Shown piece by piece: positions 33,619 through 42,303 of a stretch of 64,000 nt of DNA. Numbering within the stretch: position 1 is the first letter of the stretch; every line of letters begins with the position of its first letter. The position numbers and the translations under genes were made by a program. The notes under the pieces were generated by a model that saw only the letters and a program-made list of their open reading frames with translations, ran no database searches and was not told the origin of the DNA. Origin of the DNA: an uncultured Candidatus Melainabacteria bacterium (GTDB lineage: Bacteria; Cyanobacteriota; Vampirovibrionia; Gastranaerophilales; Gastranaerophilaceae); assembly GCA_934667125.1 (NCBI GenBank), contig CAKULF010000001.1:558001-622000 (forward strand). The letters run 5' to 3'.

Positions 33619-35079
33619 TTAAATGTTTGGTCTGTTGTTATAGATTTGAAGCTCTTGTTCAAGGCTATAAGCAGTATTTAACAATGTTTTTTCATCTAAG
33701 TTTTTGCCGATTAATTGAAGCCCGATTGGCATATTTTCTTTATCAAATCCAACAGGCATTGATAAAGCAGGAGCGCCAACAAGGTTAGATGAAATTGTTG
33801 CAATATCTGTTAAATACATTTCAAGAGGATTATCAGTTTTTGAATTTAAGTCAAAAGCTGTGTTTGGACAAGTTGGTGATAATAAAATATCAACATCTTT
33901 AAACGCTTCAACAAAATCATTTGCGATTAATCTTCTTAATTGTTGAGCTTTTTTATAATAAGCGTCATAATATCCGCTAGATAGCGCATAAGTTCCAAGC
34001 ATTATTCTTCTTTTAACTTCGGGTCCGAAACCTTCTGCTCTTGTTTTGCAATACATTTCCATTAAGTTTTCGCAATTTTGAGCACGATGACCATATCTAA
34101 CACCATCAAAACGAGCCAAGTTTGAGCTTGCTTCAGCGGTTGCAACGATATAATATACGCCGATTGAGTGCGAAATTAAAGGAAGAGAAATTTCTTTAAT
34201 TGTTGCGCCCATTTTTTCATAAGTTTTAATAGCGTTTTCAATTGCTTCTTTAACATCAGGTTGAACACCCTCTGCCATTAATTCTTTAATAACGCCGATT
34301 TTCAAGCCTTTAACATCTTTTTTAAGAGTTGAAGAAATGTTTCCAACTTCCATATTTAAAGAAGTTGAATCTTTTGTGTCATAGCCTGCTATAGCTTCAT
34401 ATAAATATGTAATATCTTCAACGCTTCTACCGAAAGGTCCGATTTGGTCTAATGATGAAGCAAATGCAATTAAACCGTATCTTGAAACTCTGCCATAAGT
34501 AGGTTTAAAACCATAAATACCGCAAAATGAAGCAGGAAGACGAATAGAACCGCCTGTATCAGAACCAAGAGAAAGAGTAACTTCGCTTGCTGAAACAGAA
34601 GCAGCAGAACCGCCAGAAGAGCCCCCAGGAACTTTATTTAAGTTATATGGATTTCTAACAATTTTAAATGCTGAGTTTTCATTACTTGAACCCATTGCAA
34701 ATTCGTCTAAGTTTGCTTTTCCCATAATAGGAACTAAATTTTCTTTTAATTTTGTAACAATTGTAGCGTCATACGGAGATACAAAATTTTCTAAAATTTT
34801 AGAAGAACAAGTTGTGTATGAACCGATATAATTCATATTATCTTTTAAAGCCAAAGGAACACCTGCAAGCATAGGTATTTCTTCGTTTTTAGCGATTTTT
34901 TCATCAACTTTTTTTGCTGTTTCAAGAGCTTTATCAACTGTTAAAGAATTAAATGCGCCCAAAGTTTTATCAAGTTCTTCTATTCTTTTAATTGAAGCAT
35001 TGACTAGTTCGGTGGCGCTAACTTCTTTATTTACAAGCGCTTTGTGTTGTTCAACGGCTGTCTTTTTTAAAAGTTCCAT
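33619..35079 (-). CDS. gatA: Glutamyl/aspartyl-tRNA amidotransferase subunit A
   Basis: The amidase subunit that releases ammonia from Gln so that Glu-tRNA-Gln (or Asp-tRNA-Asn) can be amidated. The 486-residue protein from ATG 35079 (GGAG upstream; the longer frame lacks a site) has the amidase signature: the catalytic Lys in LALKDN near residue 78, GSSGGSAASVSA near 152, and the cis-Ser/Ser pair in SDTGGSIRLPASFCG near 175. GatB and GatC are not in the window. It is divergent from yraN with a 38-base gap and ends at a long terminator. Confidence 0.96.
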   Translation of the reverse strand: MELLKKTAVEQHKALVNKEVSATELVNASIKRIEELDKTLGAFNSLTVDKALETAKKVDEKIAKNEEIPMLAGVPLALKDNMNYIGSYTTCSSKILENFVSPYDATIVTKLKENLVPIMGKANLDEFAMGSSNENSAFKIVRNPYNLNKVPGGSSGGSAASVSASEVTLSLGSDTGGSIRLPASFCGIYGFKPTYGRVSRYGLIAFASSLDQIGPFGRSVEDITYLYEAIAGYDTKDSTSLNMEVGNISSTLKKDVKGLKIGVIKELMAEGVQPDVKEAIENAIKTYEKMGATIKEISLPLISHSIGVYYIVATAEASSNLARFDGVRYGHRAQNCENLMEMYCKTRAEGFGPEVKRRIMLGTYALSSGYYDAYYKKAQQLRRLIANDFVEAFKDVDILLSPTCPNTAFDLNSKTDNPLEMYLTDIATISSNLVGAPALSMPVGFDKENMPIGLQLIGKNLDEKTLLNTAYSLEQELQIYNNRPNI

Positions 35080-35117
35080 TATCTTACTCCATATAATATT
35101 TGTATTAAAATTATTGT

Positions 35118-35477
35118 ATGACAAATAAAGAAATTGGTAAACAAGGTGAAGAAATTGCAAAAAATTTCTTAATAAAAAAAGGGTTTAAAATCCTTGAAAT
35201 GAACTATAAATATTCTAAAATCGCCGAAATAGATATAATTGCGGCGAAAAACAAAGTTGTTCATTTTGTTGAAGTCAAAACAAGAACCCAAAAAACTTTT
35301 GGCATGCCTTTTGAAGCAATTAACTATAGAAAATTGCAATCCATTTTTGCTTGTGCAAAATATTATTTATCAAACACAAAAGAAAAATTCAAAAGCTCTC
35401 AAATAGACGCTGTTGGGATAATTTTAAATAAAAATAATGAAATTGATATAGATTTTATAGAAAATATTTCTCTTTAA
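35118..35477 (+). CDS. YraN/UPF0102 family nuclease-like protein
   Basis: A 119-residue protein of the UPF0102 family, with a restriction-endonuclease fold. It starts MTNKEIGKQGEEIAKNFLIKKGFKILEMNY, then AEIDIIAAKNKVVHFVEVKTRT with the Asp and Glu-x-Lys of a PD-(D/E)xK active site near residues 38-53. The family is widespread, often beside ribosomal and rnhB genes, but its role is uncertain (possible DNA uptake or recombination). The start follows a TATAAT by about 20 bases with no clear ribosome site. A poorly formed hairpin follows. Confidence 0.85.
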   Translation: MTNKEIGKQGEEIAKNFLIKKGFKILEMNYKYSKIAEIDIIAAKNKVVHFVEVKTRTQKTFGMPFEAINYRKLQSIFACAKYYLSNTKEKFKSSQIDAVGIILNKNNEIDIDFIENISL

Positions 35478-35628
35478 AAATAGCTATTTTAACACAAAAC
35501 CATAAATTCTCCAAAAAATTGTACAATCGTACCGATTTTAGGCTGTTTTCTAGAAAAATTAGGCAACATAAGCTATAATTTTCTAGTCAAAAGATGACAA
35601 AAGAAAGGAGTGGTGGTGTAATATCAAA
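35478..35628 (+). other. Intergenic stretch with an orphan promoter and ribosome site
   Basis: Between convergent yraN and trmD. An AAAATAGCTATTTT palindrome overlaps the end of yraN and may be a weak terminator. GTACAATCGTAC lies at 35521-35532. TATAAT near 35574-35579 is followed by AAAGGAG and GTGGTGTAA, that is a good ribosome site with an immediate stop and no ORF. I see no gene. It may be a remnant of a lost gene or a small RNA. Confidence 0.35.
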
Positions 35629-36309
35629 TTAATTTAACAAATCAGGGCGCCTAGCATTTGTTCTTTTTAAACTTTCAAGCTTTCTAAATTCCTCAATTTC
35701 TTTATGATTTCCGTTTAACAACACTTCAGGAACCATCATCCCCTCAAACTCTCGAGGTTTGGTGTATTGCGGATATTCAAGCAAACCATCCAAACCGCTT
35801 GAAAAACTATCAGTGTGGGCAGAATTATCTTTTCCAAGATAATTACTTAAATTTCTTGAAATAGAATCAATCAAAACAAGACTTGCAAGCTCTCCGCCCG
35901 TTAAAACAAAATCGCCGATTGAAATTTCTCTTGGCTTCAAACCAAGCCTTATTCTTTCGTCAAAACCCTCATAATGCCCACACAAAAGGATAATTTGAGA
36001 TTTTTTGGATAGCTCTACTGCTAATTTTTGATTGAATTTTTCCCCTTGCGGAGTTAGCATAATAAATTCAAAATCATCTTCTTTTTTAATATCTCGATAG
36101 CAATCAAATATCGGCTGACACATTAAAACCATCCCATCGCCGCCACCATAGGCTGTATCATCAACCTTTTTGTGCTTATTGGTTGAATAATCACGAGGAT
36201 TATATGTGTTAACTTCGATAATTTTGTTTTCAATTCCCCGTTTTGTAATTGATTCACGGCAATACGAGTGAATAATTTCGGGAAACAAAGTCATAACGTC
36301 ATATTTCAA
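35629..36309 (-). CDS. trmD: tRNA (guanine-N1-)-methyltransferase
   Basis: Methylates G37 of tRNAs with S-adenosylmethionine, preventing frameshifting. The 226-residue protein has the trefoil-knot SPOUT motifs: FPEIIHSYC at the start, AYGGGDGMVLMCQPI near residue 55, LLCGHYEGFDERI near 105 with the knot, and SIGDFVLTGGELA near 128. The catalytic Asp of the C-terminal segment (AHTDSFSSGLDGLLEYPQYTKP) is present near 167. It overlaps rimM by 4 bases (ATGA). Ends the long lpxD-trmD operon. Confidence 0.97.
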   Translation of the reverse strand: MKYDVMTLFPEIIHSYCRESITKRGIENKIIEVNTYNPRDYSTNKHKKVDDTAYGGGDGMVLMCQPIFDCYRDIKKEDDFEFIMLTPQGEKFNQKLAVELSKKSQIILLCGHYEGFDERIRLGLKPREISIGDFVLTGGELASLVLIDSISRNLSNYLGKDNSAHTDSFSSGLDGLLEYPQYTKPREFEGMMVPEVLLNGNHKEIEEFRKLESLKRTNARRPDLLN

Positions 36310-36812
36310 GATAATAAGCCTTCTATTGGTTTAATTGTTATTTTCTTATTTTTAACATCAACAACAGGGAAAAACTCATTCACAAAAGGAACAAGGGAAA
36401 TTTGCCCGATAGAATTTTTAATATTCAACAAATCTTGAGAAGAATTATTTGAAATAGCAACAACTTCGCCAATTTTCTCGTCTTGTTCATTATAAACAAC
36501 GCAACCAACCAAATCATCAATTAAAAATTCATCTTTTTCAAGTTTTTTTACTATTTCCTGCTTAGAAACGAAAATTCTTTGCCCTTTAAAGGGAATAATA
36601 TCGTTTATATCATCAATTTCATTGAATTTCATTATTGCAAAATTTTTGTGAAAACGAACAGATTTAATCGTTAATTCACGCTTTGAAACATCATCCAATA
36701 AATAAACTTTTTTTGCTGATTTTATTTGATTTTCGCTGCTATAACCAACTTTTGCTTCGCCTTTAATTCCAAAAAAATTGGTTATCTTGCCAATTGAGAT
36801 ATAATTTTCCAT
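36306..36812 (-). CDS. rimM: 16S rRNA processing protein RimM
   Basis: A 168-residue ribosome assembly factor for the 30S subunit head, binding S19. It begins MENYISIGKITNFFGIKGEAKV, the RimM N-terminal barrel signature, and its C-terminal PRC-barrel reads DLVGCVVYNEQDEKIGEVVAI then LVPFVNEFFPVVDVKNKKITI. ATG 36812 is preferred to the TTG at 36818; no strong ribosome site is seen. Pairs with trmD as in most bacteria, though the usual rpsP and rplS are missing on either side here. Confidence 0.96.
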   Translation of the reverse strand: MENYISIGKITNFFGIKGEAKVGYSSENQIKSAKKVYLLDDVSKRELTIKSVRFHKNFAIMKFNEIDDINDIIPFKGQRIFVSKQEIVKKLEKDEFLIDDLVGCVVYNEQDEKIGEVVAISNNSSQDLLNIKNSIGQISLVPFVNEFFPVVDVKNKKITIKPIEGLLS

Positions 36813-36863
36813 ACGCAAATTTTACCATGAAAAAATTTTTAAAACCGCTTTGTTTTAGAAAAA

Positions 36864-38216
36864 TTAATACCTGTCTAAAATGTAGTTATATTGAACCACA
36901 GCGCCATTTTCGATTTGTTTATTCAATTCAAAATATTTATCAGTCAAAACGTTAATTCTTCTAATTGGCCAAAACATAAAATTAGCTCGACCTATTATTC
37001 TTTTGCCATCCAAAAAGCCCCAAAAACGGCTATCATGGGAATTATCTCGATTATCGCCCATCATAAAATAATGATTATCAGGAATTATAAACGGACCGCA
37101 AAACATTTGCTTATTACAAGGACTCCAAGCGATTTTTGAGGTTATATAAGGCTCATTTAGAGGAACATCATTGATATAAACCCGATATTCGTCTGAATTT
37201 GCATCTTTTTTAATTTCAAACTTATCGTTTGGCATTCCAACAACCCTTTTAATAAACGCTATATCTTGGCAAAATATTCCTGAAAGCCTTGATAAAACGG
37301 CAATTGGATTGTTTGAAAGCTTGGTTTCAGGCGGATAAAATACCAAAATATCCCCTCTTTTTATGTTTCTGTGCGGATGTTCAAGCTTTTCAACAAAAAC
37401 TCTATCGTGTTCCAATATGGTTGGGTGCATTGAACCTGATGGAATCCAGCGAGGTTCGCCTATAAAAGAGCGAATAATAATCAAAGCTACAACAACAAAA
37501 ATGATTGTATTAAAAATCTCTTTTCCGTATTCAACTTCTTTATCATCTTCTTTTTCGTCAAAAAGAATAATATTAATCAGATATTTCAAGCCTTTTTCTT
37601 TTGTTTTTTTAATCAAATTTAAAAAAGCTTCTTTTTTTGAAGAAAAATAGTTTTTGATATTAATTTTAAATTCTTCATTTATATTTTTAGCGCCATAAAT
37701 CAAGTATAATGCGCTCATCCAAACAACAATCGAAATAAATAATATTCCAATAAACATTAAAAACGCACAATATGGTTCAGGATAAAAATTTGATAGAACA
37801 TTGATTGAGATTAGTTCTGAATTTGGATAATTTTTAAAAATATAATCCGATACTTCATTTGCTAAAGATTTATTTTCATTGGTCAATTTATAAGGCAGCG
37901 CAACGAATATCGCCTTATCAACCTTTTTATTTTCAAAATCAAAATTTATATATTCATCAACTTTGTTTTCATATTGTTCTTCTTCAACAAAAGAATATTT
38001 GATATTTTTAGAGTACAAAAATTCTTTGATTGATTTTTTTTGAACATTTAATTTTTTAGGAATTGAATATTCAAGGACAGTCCCTCTTTTTAAAACAAAA
38101 TTAAGGGTCTGAATATTAAGGTTATAGCAAAAAACAACAGCCGCAAAACACAACAAAAATATAATTAATTTAATATGTTTTTTAAAAAAATCCTTAATTT
38201 TATTCAATATTTCCAC
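36864..38216 (-). CDS. lepB: Signal peptidase I with large N-terminal extension
   Basis: Cleaves signal peptides at the outer face of the inner membrane. The catalytic Ser is in WIPSGSMHPTI near residue 261 and the Lys in FIKRVVGMPND near 321; the GDNRDNSHDSRFWG box is near 393. The protein has 450 residues, versus about 200-330 in typical enzymes. Before the catalytic domain lie TM1 (15-34), an approximately 115-residue outside segment, TM2 (151-172), a basic cytoplasmic stretch, and TM3 (238-257). The extra domain is not recognised and may restrict or localise the enzyme. Shares a boundary base with the prenyl synthase upstream. Confidence 0.92.
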   Translation of the reverse strand: MEILNKIKDFFKKHIKLIIFLLCFAAVVFCYNLNIQTLNFVLKRGTVLEYSIPKKLNVQKKSIKEFLYSKNIKYSFVEEEQYENKVDEYINFDFENKKVDKAIFVALPYKLTNENKSLANEVSDYIFKNYPNSELISINVLSNFYPEPYCAFLMFIGILFISIVVWMSALYLIYGAKNINEEFKINIKNYFSSKKEAFLNLIKKTKEKGLKYLINIILFDEKEDDKEVEYGKEIFNTIIFVVVALIIIRSFIGEPRWIPSGSMHPTILEHDRVFVEKLEHPHRNIKRGDILVFYPPETKLSNNPIAVLSRLSGIFCQDIAFIKRVVGMPNDKFEIKKDANSDEYRVYINDVPLNEPYITSKIAWSPCNKQMFCGPFIIPDNHYFMMGDNRDNSHDSRFWGFLDGKRIIGRANFMFWPIRRINVLTDKYFELNKQIENGAVVQYNYILDRY

Positions 38217-39067
38217 TATATTTTCCCTAAACTTTTTTCTGTTAAATCAATGATTTCGTCAATATATTTGCTTTTTTCAAGCTTGTTCAAAAATGATAAA
38301 GCTATATTTTTATATTCAACAACTTTTTGATAAGCCAATGAAGAATATTTTTCAATATCATCAATTGAACCGTTTTCCAACTTCAAGTATATCATAGGCA
38401 AAGTGTAGTTACCATTTTTAAAATCCGAATTATCAATTTTAAAATTTTTTATGTCGTTATTAATTTGAAAAGCTATAGAATAATTTTTTAAAAAATTTAA
38501 AATGTTTTCTTTTTGCTCAATATTTGTTTTATCAAGCTCAAAGAGGCTTTCAACCCCGGAAAGAAAAAGGTTTCCTGTTTTATTAAAAGTTTTATTTATG
38601 TAATTTTCAAAAGTTGGGATAGAATTATTTGAATTATTTTGTTCAATTTCACCTTCAAGAGTCTTAAAAATGCGGTTTGAAAAGATTTTTAAAATCGTAT
38701 TATTTGTGTTTGCTAAAGATTTTAAAGCCAAAGACAACAACATATCCCCAACTAAAACTGCAATTTTTGAATTATATTTATAATTAAAAGTTGGAATTTT
38801 TCTTCTTAATTTGTCGCAATCAATAATATCATCATGCACCAAACTTGCGCTATGAAAAAGTTCAGTTGCTAAAGCAATATCAAAAACCTTGTTATCATTA
38901 ATTTTTAAGATTTTTGCAAACAAAAAAATAAAGCGAACTCTAAGCCTTTTTGCGCTCGAAAAAATAAAATTATAAATATCTTCATTTAAAAAATTATTTG
39001 AAGAAGAAATTATTTTTTTTAATTCCTCTTCAAATAATTCAATTTCGTTTTTGATATAACTTGTCAT
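38216..39067 (-). CDS. Trans-isoprenyl diphosphate synthase, variant second Asp motif
   Basis: A 283-residue member of the polyprenyl synthetase family, which condenses IPP onto allylic diphosphates. The first Asp-rich motif is intact: LVHDDIIDCDKLRR near residue 77, with the preceding KRLR near 37. The second motif is FQINNDIKNF near 210, where FQxxDDxxD is expected, so two Asp are Asn. Short length fits a farnesyl/geranylgeranyl or octaprenyl class, or the product may be altered or inactive. It overlaps lepB by one base and follows the M29 peptidase by one base, in the lpxD-trmD operon. Start ATG matches the family. Confidence 0.8.
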   Translation of the reverse strand: MTSYIKNEIELFEEELKKIISSSNNFLNEDIYNFIFSSAKRLRVRFIFLFAKILKINDNKVFDIALATELFHSASLVHDDIIDCDKLRRKIPTFNYKYNSKIAVLVGDMLLSLALKSLANTNNTILKIFSNRIFKTLEGEIEQNNSNNSIPTFENYINKTFNKTGNLFLSGVESLFELDKTNIEQKENILNFLKNYSIAFQINNDIKNFKIDNSDFKNGNYTLPMIYLKLENGSIDDIEKYSSLAYQKVVEYKNIALSFLNKLEKSKYIDEIIDLTEKSLGKI

Positions 39068-39068
39068 T

Positions 39069-40175
39069 TTAAATTATAAATTTACCGTTTTCATAGATTA
39101 ATTTATCGTCAGCGTAAATTTTTCCGCCATTTTTCATATTTTTAATCATATCCCAATGAAGTCCGGATTTATTTTTTCCGCCTGCTTCAGGATAGCTTGC
39201 GCCAATAGCCATATGAATTGAGCCGCCAATTTTTTCATCAAACAAAATATTGCCTGTTACATTTTGTATTCTTTCGTTTGTGCCTATTGCAATTTCGCCG
39301 ATGAATTTTGAACCGTCATCCATGTTAATCATATCTTGCAAAAAGTCATTACCGATTTCAGCCTTGGCTTCAATAATTTTACCGTTTTCAAGAGTGATAT
39401 AAACTTCTCTTGCGGTTGAGCCGTGGTAGTTTTGTGGAAAATCAAAGTATATTGTGCCATTTGCGCTATCTTCAACGGGAGAAGTGAATATCTCACCATC
39501 AGGGAAGTTCATATTGCCTGAGCATGGTATCCAAGTTCTGCCCTCTGTTGAAAATGTGATATCTGTTTTATCGCCAACAATGTGGAGTTTTGTTGTTTTG
39601 TTTAAAATTTGTGCTATTCTTTTTTGTTCTTTATCAATTTCAATCCATTTTTCACGAGGATTTTCTAAATCAAGATAGCAAGAATTAATCAAAAATTCGC
39701 TATATTCTTCAAGGCTCATAGACGCTTCTTGAGCAAGAGCATTTGTTGGATAATCTGCTATAACCCAGCGCATATCACCTTTTGCACTTCTTTCCAATCT
39801 TTTTGATAAAACAGGCAAACTTGCTTTAGAACGTTTTGCAAGCTTAGCACTATCAGCGTTTGCCATGTTTTTAATATTATTTGGAGCGCCGATAAATATC
39901 ATAACATCAGCTTTTTCAACTTCTAATTTTGACATTTCATCAATATATTCAAGTTGTTCATCTGTTGCATATTTAATAAATGTTTCGGCTAATTCGTCCA
40001 TAGACGTTCTAACAACAGGATTTGCGCCATTAATTAAACAAAGTTTATAAATTTCTTTAACCAACGGTTGAGCGCTGTAGCCTCTAGCATAAATTATTAC
40101 TAAATCACCTTTTTTAACAGATGTTGAATAGTTGACTAAAACATCTGCATATTTATTTATTAAAGGATTATACAT
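39069..40175 (-). CDS. M29-family aminopeptidase
   Basis: A 368-residue metallo-aminopeptidase of the thermophilic aminopeptidase (AmpS/PepS) family, acting in the cytoplasm on N-terminal residues. The N-terminal domain starts with NPLINKYADVLVNYSTSVKKGD. The metal-site residues are visible in the C-terminal half: Glu in NFPDGEIFTSPVE near 228, Glu in GEIAIGTN near 293, His in GGSIHMAIG near 320 and His-x-Asp in SGLHWDM near 343. The length is slightly shorter than the usual 400-410. It lies 0 bases after the lpxA stop, so it is co-transcribed with lipid A genes, which is an unusual neighbour. Confidence 0.88.
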   Translation of the reverse strand: MYNPLINKYADVLVNYSTSVKKGDLVIIYARGYSAQPLVKEIYKLCLINGANPVVRTSMDELAETFIKYATDEQLEYIDEMSKLEVEKADVMIFIGAPNNIKNMANADSAKLAKRSKASLPVLSKRLERSAKGDMRWVIADYPTNALAQEASMSLEEYSEFLINSCYLDLENPREKWIEIDKEQKRIAQILNKTTKLHIVGDKTDITFSTEGRTWIPCSGNMNFPDGEIFTSPVEDSANGTIYFDFPQNYHGSTAREVYITLENGKIIEAKAEIGNDFLQDMINMDDGSKFIGEIAIGTNERIQNVTGNILFDEKIGGSIHMAIGASYPEAGGKNKSGLHWDMIKNMKNGGKIYADDKLIYENGKFII

Positions 40176-40985
40176 TTATTCTTCGCTTTCTTCTAATTTG
40201 CCGTGATAAGCAGCTTTATCTCTTAAAGTGCAGCCTCTTTTTGAAGTTCTTACAAATTCAACAAGATTATCTACATATTTATTGCCTTTGAATTCTTTTT
40301 CAATTAATTCAAGAGCTTGAGTAGTATTATATTCTTCACTTCTTAAAATTCTAATAGCCTTGTGGATAGCGTCTCTTGATTCTTTATCTACCCCTTTTCT
40401 TCTTAAGCCAATAGCGTTAAGCCCAACGGGAAGACAAGGAATTCCCTCTGCTTTGCAATATGGAATAATATCCAATCTTGCAGCTGAAGCGCCTGAAATG
40501 ATTGCCATATCGCCAATTCTAAGGTTTTGATGGAATACGCTCATTCCACCCAAAAATGCGCCAAATCCGACATGACAATGTCCGCCGATTGTTGCAGCGT
40601 TTGCCATAATAACATTATCACCAAGCACACAATTATGTGCAACGTGAGTGTATGCCATTAACATACAGTTATTGCCGATTATTGTGTTGCCCCCGCCGCT
40701 TGCACGATTTACTGTTGCAAATTCTCTAATCCAGCAATTTTCGCCAATTACAACCCCTGTTTTTTCGCCTTTATATCCAAGGTCTTGAGGTTCACCGCCA
40801 ATTGAAGCAAAAGGTGAAATTCTAGTGTTTTTGCCAATGTGAGCAAATTGGATATTAGCACTTTCACCAATAACACAACCCTCTTCAATTACAGTATCTT
40901 TTCCGATTATTGCATAAGCTCCGATTTCAACGTTTTCAGCGATTTTAGCTGATTCATCAATAATTGCTGTTTTATGAATTGCCAT
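40176..40985 (-). CDS. lpxA: UDP-N-acetylglucosamine acyltransferase
   Basis: First acylation of lipid A synthesis: moves a 3-hydroxyacyl chain from ACP to UDP-GlcNAc. The 269-residue protein is a left-handed beta-helix of hexapeptide repeats (for example VEIGAYAIIGKDTVIEEG, then NTIIGNNCMLMAYTHVAHNCVLGDNVIMAN). The catalytic His is in YTHVAHNC near residue 118-121, and GNNCML and GGHCHVG follow. The C-terminal helical part holds GLNAIGLRRKGV. It is in the usual order lpxD-lpxC-fabZ-lpxA. lpxB is not in the window. Confidence 0.95.
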   Translation of the reverse strand: MAIHKTAIIDESAKIAENVEIGAYAIIGKDTVIEEGCVIGESANIQFAHIGKNTRISPFASIGGEPQDLGYKGEKTGVVIGENCWIREFATVNRASGGGNTIIGNNCMLMAYTHVAHNCVLGDNVIMANAATIGGHCHVGFGAFLGGMSVFHQNLRIGDMAIISGASAARLDIIPYCKAEGIPCLPVGLNAIGLRRKGVDKESRDAIHKAIRILRSEEYNTTQALELIEKEFKGNKYVDNLVEFVRTSKRGCTLRDKAAYHGKLEESEE

Positions 40986-41011
40986 TTATTATTTTCCTCT
41001 ATTATTTAATT

Positions 41012-41464
41012 TTATTTTAAAGCTACAGTCAAGATTGCTTCTGTGCAAAGCTTTCCGTCTACATAAGAACGTCCTAAACATTTTGCAATTGGCCCTTTAA
41101 CCTTAAGACATTCTGTTTCCATTTCTAATTTATCCCCAGGGCGCACAATATTTTTGAATTTTGCGCTTTCAACGCCTGCAAAAAGTGTTAATTTTCCTCT
41201 GTATTGGTCCATTGTCATTAAAATAGGAGCAGAAGTTTGAGCTAATGCTTCAATTTGCAAAACCCCAGGCATGATAGGATTTTCAGGGAAATGACCTTGG
41301 AAAAACGGTTCATTAAAAGTTACATTTTTATAACCTTTTGAATATTTCCCTGGGACACATTCTGTGATTCTATCTACCAACAAAAATGGGTAGCGGTGTG
41401 GTAACATTTCCAAAATTTCCTTATAATCAAGTGAAATTGGAGTTACAATTTGTTCGTTGTCCAT
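41012..41464 (-). CDS. fabZ: 3-hydroxyacyl-ACP dehydratase FabZ
   Basis: Dehydrates 3-hydroxyacyl-ACP in fatty acid elongation. The 150-residue hot-dog-fold enzyme has MLPHRYPFLLVDRI near residue 20 and the active-site helix GHFPENPIMPGVLQIEALAQTS near 57, with the catalytic His and Glu. FAGVESAKFKNIVRPGDKL follows near 95. AGGAG precedes the ATG. It sits between lpxC and lpxA, which compete for the same 3-hydroxyacyl-ACP substrate, as in many Gram-negative genomes. Confidence 0.96.
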   Translation of the reverse strand: MDNEQIVTPISLDYKEILEMLPHRYPFLLVDRITECVPGKYSKGYKNVTFNEPFFQGHFPENPIMPGVLQIEALAQTSAPILMTMDQYRGKLTLFAGVESAKFKNIVRPGDKLEMETECLKVKGPIAKCLGRSYVDGKLCTEAILTVALK

Positions 41465-41475
41465 TTTTATATCTC

Positions 41476-42303
41476 CTATTTTTCTATAATTTTTTTCAAA
41501 TTTTTTGCTAATTCAACATGATATCCATGCCCTGCTTCTTTAACCAAAATGTTGCAGTTTAATTTTAGCGGATTATATCCTGTTAAATACAAATCTCCGA
41601 TTATATCTAAAATCTTATGCTTAGCAGGCTCAAACTCGCTTCTAAGCTCTGTTGTATATGTGCCATCATCTTTCATTCCAACAGTGTTTTCAATTGTTAC
41701 ACCTTTAGAATAGCCTGCTGCTTGGAATTTTTCTAAATCAGATAAATAACCAAATGTTCTTGCTTCAATTATTTCATCTAAATTTTTATCCAATTCAAGA
41801 TTTACCCAACGATTTTTAAGGTCAGGATGTCTGAAATTAACCATATATGTAATTGTTGTTGGTTTATCGGTTGGAATTAAAGCTATAGTTGAATTATTTT
41901 TAACAAAAGTAACGGGTTCCGTTAATGGTTTAATGTCGTCCGTATCCCCCACAAAACCAACTTTATTAAATTCTTCAACCCATTTTTTAGCTGAACCATC
42001 AAAAATAGGCATTTCAAAACCAACAGAATTAAAATATACGTCCAATGCGTCGATACCACATATAGCACAAGCTGCCATAAAATGCTCAATTAGGGCAATT
42101 TTATTTTTTGCGCCTTGGTTAATATCCGCAACTATAACGCAATGTTCAGTTGAAACAACGTTATTACAGCTTGCTTCAATTTCGCTTCCGTTGATAAAAA
42201 ATCTTATGCCTTTTTTATCGCTTGGTTTAATTTCCAATTCAACAGGCGCTGCAAACATAAGCCCTGCGCCATTTAATTTAATACTAGATTTTACCGTCTT
42301 CAT
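41476..42303 (-). CDS. lpxC: UDP-3-O-acyl-N-acetylglucosamine deacetylase
   Basis: Zinc deacetylase that commits cells to lipid A synthesis. The 275-residue protein has VVSTEHCVIVAD near residue 50, IEHFMAACAICGIDALDVYFN near 72 (catalytic zinc His), and HKILDIIGDLYLTGY near 230 with the second His and the Asp. The final His is in GHGYHVELAKNL near 263. It is a little shorter than E. coli LpxC (305). Its start lies 20 bases inside the lpxD 3' end, an extensive overlap that implies coupled translation. Confidence 0.95.
   Translation of the reverse strand: MKTVKSSIKLNGAGLMFAAPVELEIKPSDKKGIRFFINGSEIEASCNNVVSTEHCVIVADINQGAKNKIALIEHFMAACAICGIDALDVYFNSVGFEMPIFDGSAKKWVEEFNKVGFVGDTDDIKPLTEPVTFVKNNSTIALIPTDKPTTITYMVNFRHPDLKNRWVNLELDKNLDEIIEARTFGYLSDLEKFQAAGYSKGVTIENTVGMKDDGTYTTELRSEFEPAKHKILDIIGDLYLTGYNPLKLNCNILVKEAGHGYHVELAKNLKKIIEK

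Noticed and set aside
33619..35160. Longer gatA start upstream of 35079
   Set aside because: The extension overlaps yraN and lacks a ribosome site; ATG 35079 has GGAG and matches the family N-terminus.
35521..35532. GTACAATCGTAC as a second LexA box
   Set aside because: It fits GTAC-N4-GTAC but lies between the 3' ends of two convergent genes with no gene to control, and the flanks are not symmetric. Mentioned only as part of the orphan region.
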